Below, in pieces: positions 1 to 13,264 of a stretch of DNA of 64,000 nucleotides. The notes beneath the pieces were generated by a model. The model ran no database searches. It saw only the letters and a program-made list of their open reading frames with translations, and was not told the DNA's origin. How positions within the stretch are numbered: position 1 is the first letter of the stretch; every line of letters begins with the position of its first letter. Source of the DNA: Apostichopus japonicus (lineage: Eukaryota > Echinodermata > Holothuroidea > Aspidochirotida > Stichopodidae); assembly GCF_037975245.1 (NCBI RefSeq), contig NC_092576.1:13153611-13217610 (forward strand), read 5' to 3'. Both the position numbers and the translations under genes were made by a program.

Positions 1-1040
1 TTTGTTATTGTTAATCAATACAATAGTGTTGGTCCATGCCAGCATTAAAGCAGCGTAGTGGAGCAAAATGTTCCACCCAGTTAGGACAAATTTCCTATAC
101 TGTAGTGTCATGTCCTGCTTCACAGCACTCGTATTGTGAGTACGAGTAATATGAATATCATGTTTCTATCAGATCAAGGTTAGGAACTGTTTGTCCCAGT
201 GCTTCGAAGCATGATATTGGAGTACAGTTTAGGGAGGTATTAGCATTAAGAAATTGTCCCAACTGGCTGAATGTTCTGTAACACTCCCGTGCTAGATGGA
301 ACAGTGCATATAAGCTTCGTGTTAAGAATTTATATGAAATAACATTTCTTCTATTCTTTAATTACTTCTTTAATTGCATTTCGATTGTTATATTGTAAAT
401 ATTTGTGTCAGGTTCAACACAGCTGTTACCAATCAATCGTTCAGAGTGCCTCCAGTCATCATTTTTTTCATTTTATTGTTAACATTAATTAGTTCATTGA
501 GAGAAGAGTTTAGTTCTGGGGTTTATGAGTGTATATGGTTGTTTTATCAATTATGCTACTTCCTAGTTCTATAGCAAGGTTAAAGAGTCAGTAATTGTCA
601 ATTATATATTCATATGTGGCTATGAATTAAAAATGAGGTGTTCAGTGTGAGGCAGATCTCCACAGTGTTAAAGAAGGTGTGTACCTTTAAGGTTAGGTTA
701 ACGATATTGTAGAACTTACATTGCTGTATTCTAATCATAATTTCTGCATAAATATCTATGTTGAGTTAGATATATGTTGGTATTCTGGTTTTTGGGCAGT
801 GCAGTGGAAAGTTAGTACTGTACAACGCGTGTCTTTGTTGGTCATAAATGTGTTAGTCCATGCCAGCATTAAAGCAGCAAATTGAAACAAAATGTTCTGT
901 AACACTTTTGTCAGTTTTGTGCTAGGATTAGCAGTGAATATGAGCTTCGTGTTAGGAATTTATATGAAATAAGCTGTTACTTCTACTCTTTAATTAATTC
1001 TTTAATTGTATTTTCATTATTCACTTTTTCTTGATTGTTG
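1..1040. repeat. Diverged direct duplication
   Basis: The block at about 25-400 recurs in diverged form at about 845-1040. Both copies carry the phrases CCATGCCAGCATTAAAGCAG and GAATTTATATGAAATAA followed by a TTAATT-rich run. I see no gene here; the 66-codon ORF at 374-574 lies in low-complexity sequence and has no recognisable motif. Confidence 0.6.
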
Positions 1041-1549
1041 CTGTAAACATTTTCTGTCAGGATTTGGAAACAGCTTGGTACTTTTGGCATAGCTGCAGGT
1101 TGGTGTCTGGTTGTGTTGTGGTGTTAATAGCTAGTACAACTGTTGGTTAGTATAATAACTTCTTTAGAGTAGATTCCTGATAGTTCAGAGGGTTCGTAGA
1201 CATAGCGTCTCATCGTAATACACCTACATTAGATTAGTTTACCTGGTTGTGGTCTGGTGTGTTGAGCATAGTCATGTCAGGGCATATTCTGATGTATTTG
1301 TCTTGTTGATGTCATTTAACCATTAACTTGTTAAGCTTAGTTGTAATTAAAGGGGTTGCTCTCTGGTTCTTATCATTTAAGCATTACCTTAAAGCAGTAT
1401 GCAGTACAGATACAAATTAGTGTACAGAGAATTTTATGTGAACTCATGCAAGTGAAGTAAGGGGATAACCGGCTTGTATTAAAGATCATTCTGGTGATGA
1501 ATAATGATTAAAGTGAAGGCAGAGTTGTTAATTGATTTGGTGTTCGTGT

Positions 1550-2413
1550 TTGGGCTATATCAATCATGGGCTATATCAAACAATCTTGTAATCAATGACT
1601 CAAAGACTGAAATCCTCCATGCTACCTCGCAATTTAAACCCACAACAATCAAATCTATTACAGTCAAAATTGATCAGACCACCATCACTCCGTCCACGCA
1701 CGTCAAGAGTCTAGGAGTTGTACTGGATCCCCATCTAAGCATGAAACAACAGGTCAATGCCGTTTGTAAATCATCATACAACGCCGTTCGGAAGATCAGC
1801 CGGATACGGAAGTTTTTAAGCAACGATATAACTACAAAACTTGTATGTTCCTTGATAATGCCCAGGCTTGACTACTGTAACTCCCTTTTATTTGGCCTTC
1901 CTGACCCTACACCGAAAAAACTTCAAACTGTTCAGAATTCTGCTGCCCATTTAATATCATGTTCATCGCGTCATGATCACATATCTCCAGTGCTTCAATC
2001 ACTCCATTGGCTTCCAGTAAAACAACGGTCAATTTATAAGCTCCTCCTCTTAACGTACAAATCACAATACTTTCTTGCCCCTGGTTACATTACAAATTTA
2101 ATTCCTCAGTGTCATCCTCAACGCCAACTTCGCTTGTCTACAAAGTGTCTTCTTGCCACCAGCCATACCCCAAACACAAAGTTTTATGGAGAAAGAGCCT
2201 TCATCTCTGCTGCACTCATCTCTGGAACAATCTACCATCTTCAATTCGCAATGCACCATCGGTTGACTGTTTTAAGCGTCTCTTAAAAACTCATTTATTC
2301 CAAAAAATTACAGTGATTTGACTTGCATATTTGTGTACTTGTTTAAGCGCTTTGAGGCCTTTGCATAAAGCGCTCTATAAATATTTGCTTATTATTGTTA
2401 TTATTATTATTGT
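1550..2413 (+). mobile_element. 5'-truncated L2/CR1-like LINE, C-terminal reverse transcriptase
   Basis: The reading frame at 1504-2286 encodes the end of a non-LTR reverse transcriptase: a SKTEIL block, a VKSLGVVLDPHLSM block, then PRLDYCNSLLFGLP, LQTVQNSAAHLI and LHWLPVKQR. These are hallmark C-terminal signatures of the L2/CR1 group. Near 2215 the frame shifts by one; the continuation HLWNNLPSSIRNAP..LLKTHLFQK is read in another frame up to 2321. The 3' end has the typical GCGCTCTATAAATA motif and an ATT-repeat tail (about 2387-2413). The 5' end, with the endonuclease and RT catalytic core, is missing. It is a dead copy and not a host gene. Confidence 0.85.
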
Positions 2414-2659
2414 ATTCATCATTGTTCTTACACTGGTTGACATGTGGTAATGCTTTCTCATGCATGGGTAGCAATGATCATTTGAAATCCATGTACATAG
2501 CAATTACATCCATTACACAGAGTGCTTGGTGACAGCTAATGAATGGGGATCTTTGTAATGCATATTTGTACTCATTTGTACTCATATATGAGACAATTGA
2601 GCAGGATATTGCGTATCATCACTTCTACAATGTGATGTCTATAATAGTTACTGTCACAA

Positions 2660-4065
2660 ATTGACTAGTATCCAAAGGCCAACATTTTTCATAAAACTTC
2701 CACCATTTTAACATAATAGTTGTAACAGTTGTGCTCTTATATTTACGCATTCACTGTTAACTAATTTGTAAAATTAGCAGCTTAGAAGCTCGGAAAATAA
2801 GACAAAATATTTTCCAAATTTAATGTGTTGCTCTAATATTGCAAAGGGCAACAAGCATCCAATGGCCTAAATTTATAATAACATTTTGCACTTACTTTTC
2901 CACCGTTTTGATATCCCTCTTAAGAAACAAGTAATAGTTCTGTTCTCAATAAAATAAAATTCCACATTCACTCATACCAAATTTGTCAAAATAAGCAGGT
3001 TGTAAGCTAAGAAAAGAAGGCAAAATATCTTCCAAATTTCGCATGTTGCTCTATTATTGCAACAGGAAACAAGCATCCAATGGCCTAAATTTAAAAAAAT
3101 GCACTTAATTTTCCACCATTTTGATCACCATCTTAGCAAACAAGTGATAGTTGTGTTCTTAAAAAAATCCGCATTCACTAGTAACAATTTGGTAAAAAAT
3201 AGCAGGTTGTATAGTCAGAAAATAAGAAAAAATATTTCCCAAATTTTGTATGTTGTTCTAATATTGCAACGGGCAACAAGCATCTAATGGACTAATTTTT
3301 TTTTTCTTAAATGCACTTATTTTCCCACTATTTTGATCTCCATCTAAACGAACAAGTGATAGTTGTGTTCTTCTCACTCAGCCTCAGGATGTGACCTAAC
3401 GGATATTTCGCTAACCGTTTAACCGGATCGCCTGCCGGTCGGTTAAACGTTTAAACGCCGTTTCCCGATCGCGGCATTTTCGACGCACCGTCACTCGACT
3501 TTTAATGAAAATATGACATCATGAGAAGAATAATTAAGGGTTTTTTTCAACAGGTAGCAATTCAGGCAACAAGACGACGATCAATGTATGATAATTACTA
3601 ATTAGGCCCAATGATATTGCGAACATTTCGTGTAATAATTGCTGAAAAGAAAAATAACAAATAACGCACGCACGTGTTGTGCGATGGGTTTTAAAAATCA
3701 AGTTGAAACTGATTTGAGCAGCCTCCGATTTAATTTTCTTACTCTTGTGTCACATTATACATGATACAGTACTATACAGTATTTGATACAAAAGCTACTT
3801 CAAAAACAACTATAATTATTTTGAACACATTATTCATGACTAAAACATAGTTTGCAGTACATTACTCAGTTCTTTACATATTTTTAAATAATTTTCATGT
3901 TTAAAATGTATTTGATTTTTTCCGTTTATACGATTTGTGATTTTCTAATAGGATAGTGAATTTTTGGTCGGTTACACGGTTAACCGTTTAAACGGTCACA
4001 CCCTCAAGTAAGTTCCGCATTCACCAGTAACAATTGTGTTTATTTTTTAAGCAATTAAAAATGAG
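2660..4065. repeat. About 205-bp tandem repeat, interrupted
   Basis: At least three diverged units occur between 2660 and 3380. Each holds AACAAGCATCCAATGGCCTAA-like sequence, a TTTTCCACCATTTTGAT block, GTTGTGTTCTT and CGCATTCACTAGTAACAA. The array resumes at about 4011-4050 with TTCCGCATTCACCAGTAACA, so 3385-4010 appears to be an insertion into it. The ORF at 3057-3287 only reads through the units and is not called as a gene. Confidence 0.7.
3385..4010. mobile_element. hAT-like non-autonomous element
   Basis: The sequence begins with AGGATGTGACC and ends with GGTCACACCCT, which are imperfect inverted repeats. Just inside both ends there are repeated AACCGTTTAA-type motifs. It splits a tandem repeat. 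I could not define a clean 8-bp target duplication, so the superfamily rests only on the ends. Confidence 0.5.
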
Positions 4066-4134
4066 AAAATAAAGAAAACCAATTTTACATTTACATTGAC
4101 AGTACAAAACACTTCCATGACAACCTTACCAGAA

Positions 4135-4311
4135 TCAACAAATTCCAAAGAAAAATGTGCCTGTATTTTTCATTACATTTTGCAAAGTAGATCTCAAAAC
4201 ATCTAAGAGTGTCTTCTCATCAATTGTTCGCATAGAATGATACCCAATTTGTTGAGCGTCAATCAGAGGATTGCTTTCATAAAGGCGATAAATATTCCTA
4301 ATTTTTACCAA
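4135..4311 (-). other. Unassigned open stretch
   Basis: On the minus strand about 57 codons are open without an ATG near the start, running from a KIRNIYRLYESN block through IDEKTLLDVLRSTLQNVM to a stop at 4135-4137. The composition looks protein-like. It lies 3' of the propeller exon, but its phase does not join to that exon by any splice I can see. I do not recognise the family. It may be a decayed exon or a transposon fragment. Confidence 0.3.
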
Positions 4312-4322
4312 AGGCCTTTATT

Positions 4323-5190
4323 TCATTTATTAGTACTTACTGTGTGATATTCATAGACTTTTCCAGTTATTTCAGTAACCAAAAACAATCTGTTTATGTT
4401 ATTATTAATCCTGATTCTCAAGGAATCATCAGGAACTTCAAAAGAATCCCGGATATGACCCCCAGAGCTGGAAGAATGGCCCCCAGAGATGGAAGAATGA
4501 CCCCCAGATAGAGAGTAAACAACAACTTGACAACCCTCACTACCAGAACCACTCCATAATATAAATATTAATCCTTTCTCTTCACTGACTGTTATACTAC
4601 GTGCATGTCTGTACTGTGTGTTTTTATATTCCTGTTCTACTTCTCCCTCACTATTATACATTAAAGCTCTCCTATCGACTGTACAGATAAACAGTTTTTC
4701 TTTACTAACTGTTATATCAAAGGGATAGTCTCCTACTTCTAATTTCTCTAAGGTGATTGTATGCATTATTCTCAATTCTCTCGCATCTAAGACAATCAAC
4801 TCACTGGAATCTAAACCGACATAGACTCGACCACCTCTGGTTGTCATACACCTGGCTTCACCGTTAAGCTTCCCTTGATTGACCAGACCGCCATTAGTAC
4901 TATCGTACAATGCTATCGTATTCTTACAACACGTTAAAAACAAACGATCATCCAGTAAACAAACAGACCGCCATTCTGAACCAAACTCGGTAAATTCCTG
5001 AGAAAAATAGGGCTCTGGCGTCAATTGTTTCTGAGAATAGGGATTCAAGTGAAACATAAACAAATCGATAAAAGAGTTCTTTTTCTTGCTGCTATATCCA
5101 GCGACTGCTAAACGGCCAGTATCGAGCACATCCATGCACAACGCCTGGTAGCCATCTTGTACAGTGAATCTTGGTACCGGTGTATGCACT
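4323..5190 (-). CDS. Terminal exon of a beta-propeller (WD40/NHL-like) protein
   Basis: A minus-strand exon of about 290 codons. It opens after a good acceptor (CTTCCACACACAG before 5190) and closes with TGA at 4323-4325; AATAAA-type signals overlap and follow the stop, so this looks like the last exon. The protein has about five or six blade-like repeats: DDRLFLTCCKNTIALYD, GGRVYVGLDSSELIVLD, KEKLFICTVDRRALMYN, KGLIFILW..VVVYS and NRLFLVTEITGKVYEY. Each is a short hydrophobic strand, a turn and a strand ending in a Y/D pair, as in the C-terminal propellers of TRIM-NHL or NLR-like proteins. Between the last blades a GGHSS-type hexamer is repeated three times. No N-terminal RING, B-box or NACHT part is present, so the upstream exons must lie at higher coordinates but were not found. 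A strong donor (GTAAGT at 4335-4340, minus) could give an alternative splice before the stop. Confidence 0.65.
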
Positions 5191-7504
<2,314 letters not shown>

Positions 7505-7621
7505 TATGACAGAGGTTTGCGTAAGACAGGTGCAGGTGAGGTACAGTTAATATTCTTCGAAAGGTCTTGGATATAATCTTGTTCCTGATATAAATCGATA
7601 CTATCTTTGTATGCTGAGTCG
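7505..7621 (-). CDS. Candidate internal coding exon, family unknown
   Basis: On the minus strand a 117-nt segment is open across its length between a strong acceptor (GACCTGCCAG before 7621) and a strong donor (GTAAGTAAAA after 7505). It enters and leaves in phase 2. The 38 complete codons start DSAYKDSIDLYQEQDY and end PVLRKPLS, an acidic, Tyr-rich sequence that could be a cytoplasmic tail. I do not recognise it. No partner exon with matching phase was found nearby. The call rests on splice-site quality and openness only. Confidence 0.35.
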
Positions 7622-8361
7622 CTGGCAGGTCTACGAAGCGTGCAGTGATGACACAGTTTTCAAACAGAGAGCCTTTTGAGATAATTGAAAAGATGACGAA
7701 CTGCTATGACTTCGATTAATGCATGAAAGAAGTTCTCAACTGAATGTTATATACTAAACACTGAAGCGTGGAGCACAACAGAGGTAATGGGTGGATAACT
7801 GCTATAGTAAGAGAACAGGCTCGATCTGAGCTGGTGACTAGTAAAAAATGAATAAAATAATTGATTACGCCCACTAACCCTTGACCTCTTAGATATAAAC
7901 CATATCGCGTGATATTTAAATCAATATTGAACTTATAGCAGCTATGTGATGTTTCCCTTTTTGTTTCATTGAACATATTTGAAGCTAGTTTCTTGAATGT
8001 TATGCCTTACTCTAGTAAATACATTGACGTTTATTCTCGAAAGGGGGGGGGGGGGGAGTGGGAAGGGTTGGCGTAAATTAATACAGGTCATCTGCCTGTC
8101 AAGTCTACAAATCATCGAGATAATCACATAACCTGAGATATCCCCTCCCTTTCCCTCAATCTAACTTCCATTGAGTAAGTGGGCCACTTTAATTTATCTC
8201 TCTCACCAGTCCAACTGTTTGTAAATTGCGAATAACACAATAGGCGTCTTTCATATAGTTACAGCCGACTTGCGTTGTCAACAGTCTTATCTAATAGCGG
8301 TATATTGGGAAAATTCTCAACGATTTCCCTTTATCATGAATAAAAAAAAACGTTGGGGAGT
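7622..8361. other. No gene seen; poly-G run
   Basis: Contains an uninterrupted run of about 13 G at roughly 8043-8056 and otherwise unremarkable AT-rich sequence. The ORF at 7716-7976 has no family features. Confidence 0.5.
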
Positions 8362-8560
8362 TCAGACGGGAGTAAACACAGTAACGAAATCAAGGAGTGC
8401 AATCACACCACCATTGCTTCCTTCTCCAGAGGGTACAATCTGGTCCGCTGGTATAGGACGAAACCGTTCTCTCCTGTATCTCGTAGTTCTACCACAAAGG
8501 TGTAAGTAGCGGCTGGTGTACTAGCGAACCCATAGTCATTACTTGCTCCAGACGCTTCAT
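8362..8560 (-). pseudogene. Terminal exon of an M14A zinc carboxypeptidase, frameshifted
   Basis: The minus strand, after the acceptor GGTTACAG, encodes DEASGASNDYGFASTPAA followed by TYTFVVELRDTGENGFV. In carboxypeptidases A and B this segment holds the substrate-pocket strand and the catalytic glutamate of the ELRDTG..GF motif; the Glu is present. Directly after GF the frame must change by one base to recover the expected end, PIPADQIVPSGEGSNGG then VIALLDFVTVFTPV and a stop at 8362-8364. In the uncorrected frame translation ends early, at a TGA about 50 nt beyond the shift. It is therefore either a pseudogene or carries a one-base sequencing error. No upstream carboxypeptidase exon (zinc ligands HxxE) was found between here and 12 kb, which favours a relic. 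The enzyme family removes C-terminal residues from peptides and is usually secreted. Confidence 0.82.
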
Positions 8561-9840
8561 CTGTAACCATAACAAAATGGAGAGACGCTGATATTGTGTG
8601 TGTTTTATTAGAAACCTTTCAGATGGGCCATGTGCATCCTAAACTCATTGGAATTTAATTTACTGCTAAATGATGCAAGGTTTTGCTCTCTAAATAAAAT
8701 GTATGTTATCTTAACGTTATTAAGTTGTATATTTGATTATGACTAATAATAAATATTAAAGTATTACACTCTGTTTGAGAAAGATAAGTTCTGTGACATA
8801 TGGCTCTAAAACCCTTTTATCAATTTAATGTTAGACCATTTTCCTTCAGTAACACTACAGAAAAGATGTGCTTAAAACAGCATGAATATAAGGGATGAAT
8901 ACTGACATCAAGTATACCATGCAAGATATCTGTGTTTTGCTTACTAAATAAACTTGTGGGAAATGCGGGAAGGTAGGGTGGGGAGGGGGAGGAAGTCGGT
9001 GAATTATTTTTTGTGGCTAAAAATTAGAAAATAATGCGCGAGATTATTTATCCAAACCATATTTGGCGGTGGCTAAAAATTCATCCAACAAATGCTTCAT
9101 GAGGTAAATGACTCTTCGTGGTCGTTTCTGTGACCGTATAAAGCATGTTGTCACTCAGGATTTTTATCATAATGTCTGTACATGTCTTGTGTATGAGTGT
9201 TAGTACGTACAATCATGTATATATATATATGATCGATATGGGTTCACTGGGTTCCATTTGGCCTGTGTCCTACAAGATTTCTAACCGCAGGCGCGTAGCC
9301 AAGGGGGGGGGGGGCAACCCCCCTCCCCACCCCATGTTTTTGTATTTCTTTCATGATATCGAAGTTTTATAGTAGCCGTTATAAGAGGTTTTAATATTTA
9401 TATACCAATAAATTAATTGTGTCTGAATTTTCGAAAATTCCCTGACCAACATTCTTCATAATACATTTCCCTACTCGTGCAATTTTGACCGGTCTGTTAG
9501 GGGTTGAAGTTTTTTTTTCTTTATTGGTTGTCCATAGATGAAATTTTGTGCAGCACTATGGGTATGTTTTGAAGTGAATTTATAATTCAAATTCTGAGCA
9601 AATAATGGGCTTAAAACCTTGAAAGGTGGGGCTGACGGGTATTGAGGGTCGTTACGTAGAATTACATACATAAGTAATGATCCACAGGGGATGCGATGAG
9701 GTCAAACATGATGTGTGACAATCTTGAAAAAGGTTATGGATGGAAAAAAAACTATTGGGAAAAACTTGGTTCTCAGGCAAAAGTGTACATCTGGTTGGTC
9801 ATTTTCAAGCTCGAGAAGTGCCATTTCCGGTGCTCTGGGG

Positions 9841-10400
9841 GGCTTCTCTTAAGGCAACCTTTGTTGGAGCGTCAAGGGCGTAGGAACCGGGGGGCTGGGG
9901 GCGCCAGCCCCCCCAGTGAAAAATGTGAAGGGGCGGAAGTATCATTCCCCCCCGCTTCGCAAGTCAGAAAACCCCTTTTTCATTTCCAAAGAGAAAAAAA
10001 ATCTCATTTGGAGCACCAAATTGCATCTAAGGCCAGGTGAAAATACAAAATTAAGTTTACAAAATGGAGTCGGTGTTGAAGTGTGCTATATTGCACCAAA
10101 TTGCATCTGAGGCGACCTGGAAATGTAAAAAAATTCAAAGGGGAGGGGGAACCCCCTTCCCTTAAACCCCTCCCCCAGGCCTGCCATCAGTCTTCAGCCC
10201 CCCCCCCCACTCAAAAGTACATTCCTACGCCACTGTGGAGCGTCCTCCTGGAGTGTTGCTACATGACCGAAAAATCTCAATCTTCTATGTGCGTCTATGG
10301 ATGACCATGGTGTTTGGTTGGTTTCATTGTAGAGCTCATCGTTCGATAACCAATTGTTATTCATAAATACAAAATATCACAAAGCGAACGAACAATATTG
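9841..10400 (-). mobile_element. Antisense LINE fragment, split
   Basis: Outside the nested element at 9873-10235, this sequence matches 30145-30300 over its length (a block reading CTCTTAARGCAACCTTTG, then CTACATGACYGAAAAATCTC). It is therefore the same LINE family, inserted antisense and now split in two. Confidence 0.65.
9873..10235. mobile_element. hAT MITE, family 'GGCGTAGGAA', copy 1
   Basis: A 363-bp element with ends CAAGGGCGTAGGAA and TTCCTACGCCACTG. It is flanked by an exact 8-bp duplication TGGAGCGT (9865-9872 and 10236-10243), the hAT signature. Just inside the left end a G/C-run hairpin surrounds GGCGCC. There is no transposase, so it must have been mobilised in trans. Confidence 0.93.
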
Positions 10401-10482
10401 GGCATGAAAGTTGTTACGCGCCTGCACCCAAGCAAATGCCCCCCCCCCCCCATTTTTGAAACAAATCGCCGCCCCTGCCCAG

Positions 10483-10975
10483 ATATGCAGATAAAGTTTT
10501 ATTTGGCTATACAAAGCCAGATATAACTGGATAAACAGTCAATCCCTATAAAGATTTATCTTGTCATATAAAGCCAGATATAACTAAGTAAACAGTCAAT
10601 CGACGTAAAGATTTATCTTGTTATATAAAGCCAGATATAACTGGAAATAAAGTCAATACACATAGTTTTATCTGGCCATATAAAGCCAGATGTAACTGGA
10701 TAAACAGTCAATCCAGATAAGGTTTATATGGCCACATAAAGCTAGATATAACTGGAAATAAAGTCAATACACATAAAGTTTTATTTGGCTATATAAAGCC
10801 AGATACAACTAGATAAACAGTCAATCCCTATAAAGATTTATCTTGTCATATAAAGCCAGATATAACTAAGTAAACAGTCAATCGACGTAAAGATTTATCT
10901 TGTCATATAAAGCCAGATATAACTGGATATGTAGTCAAATAAAGTTTTATCTGGCCCAGATATGGATGCCATAAT
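10483..10975. repeat. About 57-60-bp tandem repeat
   Basis: Eight or so diverged units each contain AAAGCCAGATATAACT, AAACAGTCAAT and a (GA)TTTATCTTGTCATAT or GTTTTATTTGGC variant. The array abuts the right end of the preceding hAT element. Confidence 0.85.
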
Positions 10976-11134
10976 TTTTGTCAGATAAAATTTATATGGG
11001 CTATATATTACTTCATTTTTTTATCAAGTTATATATGCCCAATTTCGGTTATTGTCACAACGGTTTGATGATCTTGTTGGAAGTCTAAAAGAAAAACAAA
11101 ATCATGTTTGCTTAGCTAGAATTTTGATACTTAC

Positions 11135-11304
11135 AGTTAGCCCGCCCTTGCGAAGTTTGGACTTTGTCGAGAGGCGTTTTATAACATAGAGACAGGTTAC
11201 CAGAAACTGAAGTATTTGGATTTGGTAACCTAAGGCTATGGTCATATTGCTGACTGTCAAGACACTCAGAGCTCATCACCCTAATATTTGATATGTATCG
11301 ACTT
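11135..11304 (-). CDS. Candidate internal coding exon, family unknown
   Basis: A 170-nt minus-strand segment is open from a good acceptor (CCATTCCACAG before 11304) to a donor reading GTAAGTATC. It enters in phase 2 and leaves in phase 1, with 56 complete codons. The product includes RVMSSECLDSQQYDHSLRL and NLSLCYKTPLDKVQTS. It is Ser/Asn-rich, without a motif I can name. It does not join in phase to the candidate exon at 7505-7621, nor to the carboxypeptidase exon. Confidence 0.3.
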
Positions 11305-12540
11305 CTGTGGAATGGAGGTGAAAATGTCACGAGTACTAGTCATACAACACTGTCATATAAGTAAATTCACTTATATTAGTTACAGAAAGGTGATGGGCAA
11401 TTCTCCAAATTAGGATTATCATATTGGGTGTATTAAAACAGTTTTCAATGCAGGGTATAACCAGTTATGGGTTCTTAATTTTGACAATGATTCCAACATT
11501 TTCATCATGTAATAATTATGATAAATTTCACAGATTTTAGGGGGGGGGGGGAATCATCTAGATTTCAGCATAATTTCTCAGAAGTGATCTTAAAGCTGAG
11601 GTATATTTGAATACTTGATATCCTTCTCATACTGCAATAGTTATTTAAAGAAAATTAAACTTTGACTACAATAATTTTTAACAGCAACCAACACTAAGGC
11701 ACATTCAGTAGTATTTTAGTGCCATCATTGTAGTTGTTACAACCTAGAAAGCCTGAACAAGTCCCCTTTACCAATTTATGAGAGTGACTTTCCAATCACC
11801 TGAGTTTTTAGACCCTTCAAGAACTGTATTGACACATGATACTCACACGTCTTACTTTTGTTTACATACATCCTTTTAATGTGATGTTCATATAAACTCA
11901 ATTCCATGCACTGCCTTCTTCAGGTAAGATGTTCTAGTTTATTAAAAGACATTTTACTGTTTAATTTCTTATTTTGTATAAACATACCAACTGTTTTCCA
12001 TGCAGAGTCTTCAACACAGTCGAGGTACTTGATTTCTGCCATGCCGCCAAGTTTAGGCAAACATATTTCGACAAAACTCATGACTTATACTTTATATTTA
12101 TTTAATTACATATGTCTTTCTTACATATTTTATGTGGCGTAAGTGTCGCTGAATTCCATCCATTTGCTTCCTCTTTATCATAAACTTCATGTTTTTATTC
12201 ATTGTAATGGTGAGCATTTGCTTTGATTCCTCCAAATTAAATATATATATATTCCAAGAAAATATATATCCTTTTTTTGGTATTGTGAATAGTGCTTCTA
12301 CTGTTCTACTGTACATCAATAGTTAAGCAATTTGCATTTAAATCTAACGCAGGTCTCACTGTAGCATTCACACAATTATTAGGTTACTATTTATGGCACT
12401 CAATTGTAAGTTAAGCGCAACGGGAGACCTGATACCGGGATTCCTGGACATATTGATACATACCAAAACATTGAGGCTTTGTATAGTCTATACTGGATAT
12501 TCAATTGATACTTGGGCCTATGCTCTGTGCTATATGAACT
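11305..12540. other. No gene seen
   Basis: AT-rich sequence with one poly-G run at about 11540. ORFs at 11906-12142 and 12098-12319 lack motifs and are not supported. Confidence 0.45.
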
Positions 12541-12544
12541 ATTG

Positions 12545-12862
12545 ATACAAAATGTGTTAAAATTGCACAAAGTCTGTGTAAAATGTACTAATAGTTGTGA
12601 ACATTACACTAATCAATTGTAAACAGGGTATGTATAATTAACACAACTGTTGTGTACTTTTCTTACACAAGATGTGCTAACATTGCAAAATGGTTGTGTA
12701 CAATTTACACAATTGTTGTGTACTGGGGTATGCACAAATGTGAGTAGATTTAACACAGCTGTTGTGTTAATGAAAACGTACACAACAGTTGTGTGGATTC
12801 TGCACAAGGTTGATATGTGCATTATAGTTACACAGCGGTTGTGTAGAATTTTGCACAACCTA
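12545..12862. repeat. Palindromic short repeat cluster (ACACAACNGTTGTGT)
   Basis: A series of self-complementary units such as ACACAACTGTTGTGTA, with spacers of 20-40 bp, runs through this stretch. Because the unit is palindromic, ORFs appear on both strands (12613-12912 minus and 12650-13135 plus); neither is credible. Confidence 0.75.
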
Positions 12863-12884
12863 TGTAAATGTTGTTTAGAGTGTA

Positions 12885-13260
12885 CTGCTGCACGGATTGT
12901 TACATTATCCAAAAAGTCTTGTCACACCAAACCTATTCTTGAAGAGCTACATTGGCTTCCAGTCTCTAACCGAATTATTTACAAGCTCATATTAATTACC
13001 TACAAATCATTAGCTCCGTCTTATATTACATGCTCCAGACATACACTCGGATGCGAAGTCTTTTCTCCATTAACACGCATTCACTCCAAGAACATCGGTC
13101 TAAACGTACATCGGGTGACAGATCAAACGAAGTAACTACTCCTAGCTCCACATATTGTGCATTCCTCATTTCGCTTAAAAAACTTCTGGAAATTCAGCTT
13201 ATGCGTCAAGCATTTCGTCCCCGTTTTCGTGTAGTGGGGGAAGTGTACTTTTGGCGAAAT
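12885..13260 (+). mobile_element. Decayed L2-like LINE fragment
   Basis: It encodes ILEELHWLPVSNRIIYKL and LITYKSLAPSYIT, the conserved LHWLPV..R block of L2/CR1 C-termini. Degenerate coding sequence follows. It starts directly after the palindromic repeats. Confidence 0.7.
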
Positions 13261-13264
13261 TGAG

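Larger units (their letters stand above)
8996..10479. mobile_element. hAT-like element with nested insertions
   Basis: The right end GAAACAAATCGCCGCCCCTG (10460-10479) matches the right end of the intact elements at 14070-15077 and 16664-17891. The sequence at 9165-9840 is closely similar to 17100-17765. Relative to that copy, this one is broken at about 9841 by an antisense LINE fragment (9841-10400), which is itself broken by a small hAT element (9873-10235). The left terminus is too diverged to place exactly. Confidence 0.65.

Noticed and set aside
1504-2286. 260-codon ORF as a host gene
   Set aside because: It is the C-terminal part of an L2/CR1-like reverse transcriptase with a frameshift and an ATT-repeat tail.
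4135-4341. Splicing the open stretch at 4135-4311 onto the propeller exon
   Set aside because: The donor at 4340 leaves phase 0, while the only open frame downstream needs phase 2, and the intron would be about 35 nt.
12613-13135. Overlapping ORFs on both strands (99 and 161 codons)
   Set aside because: They read through palindromic ACACAACNGTTGTGT repeats and a dead LINE fragment.
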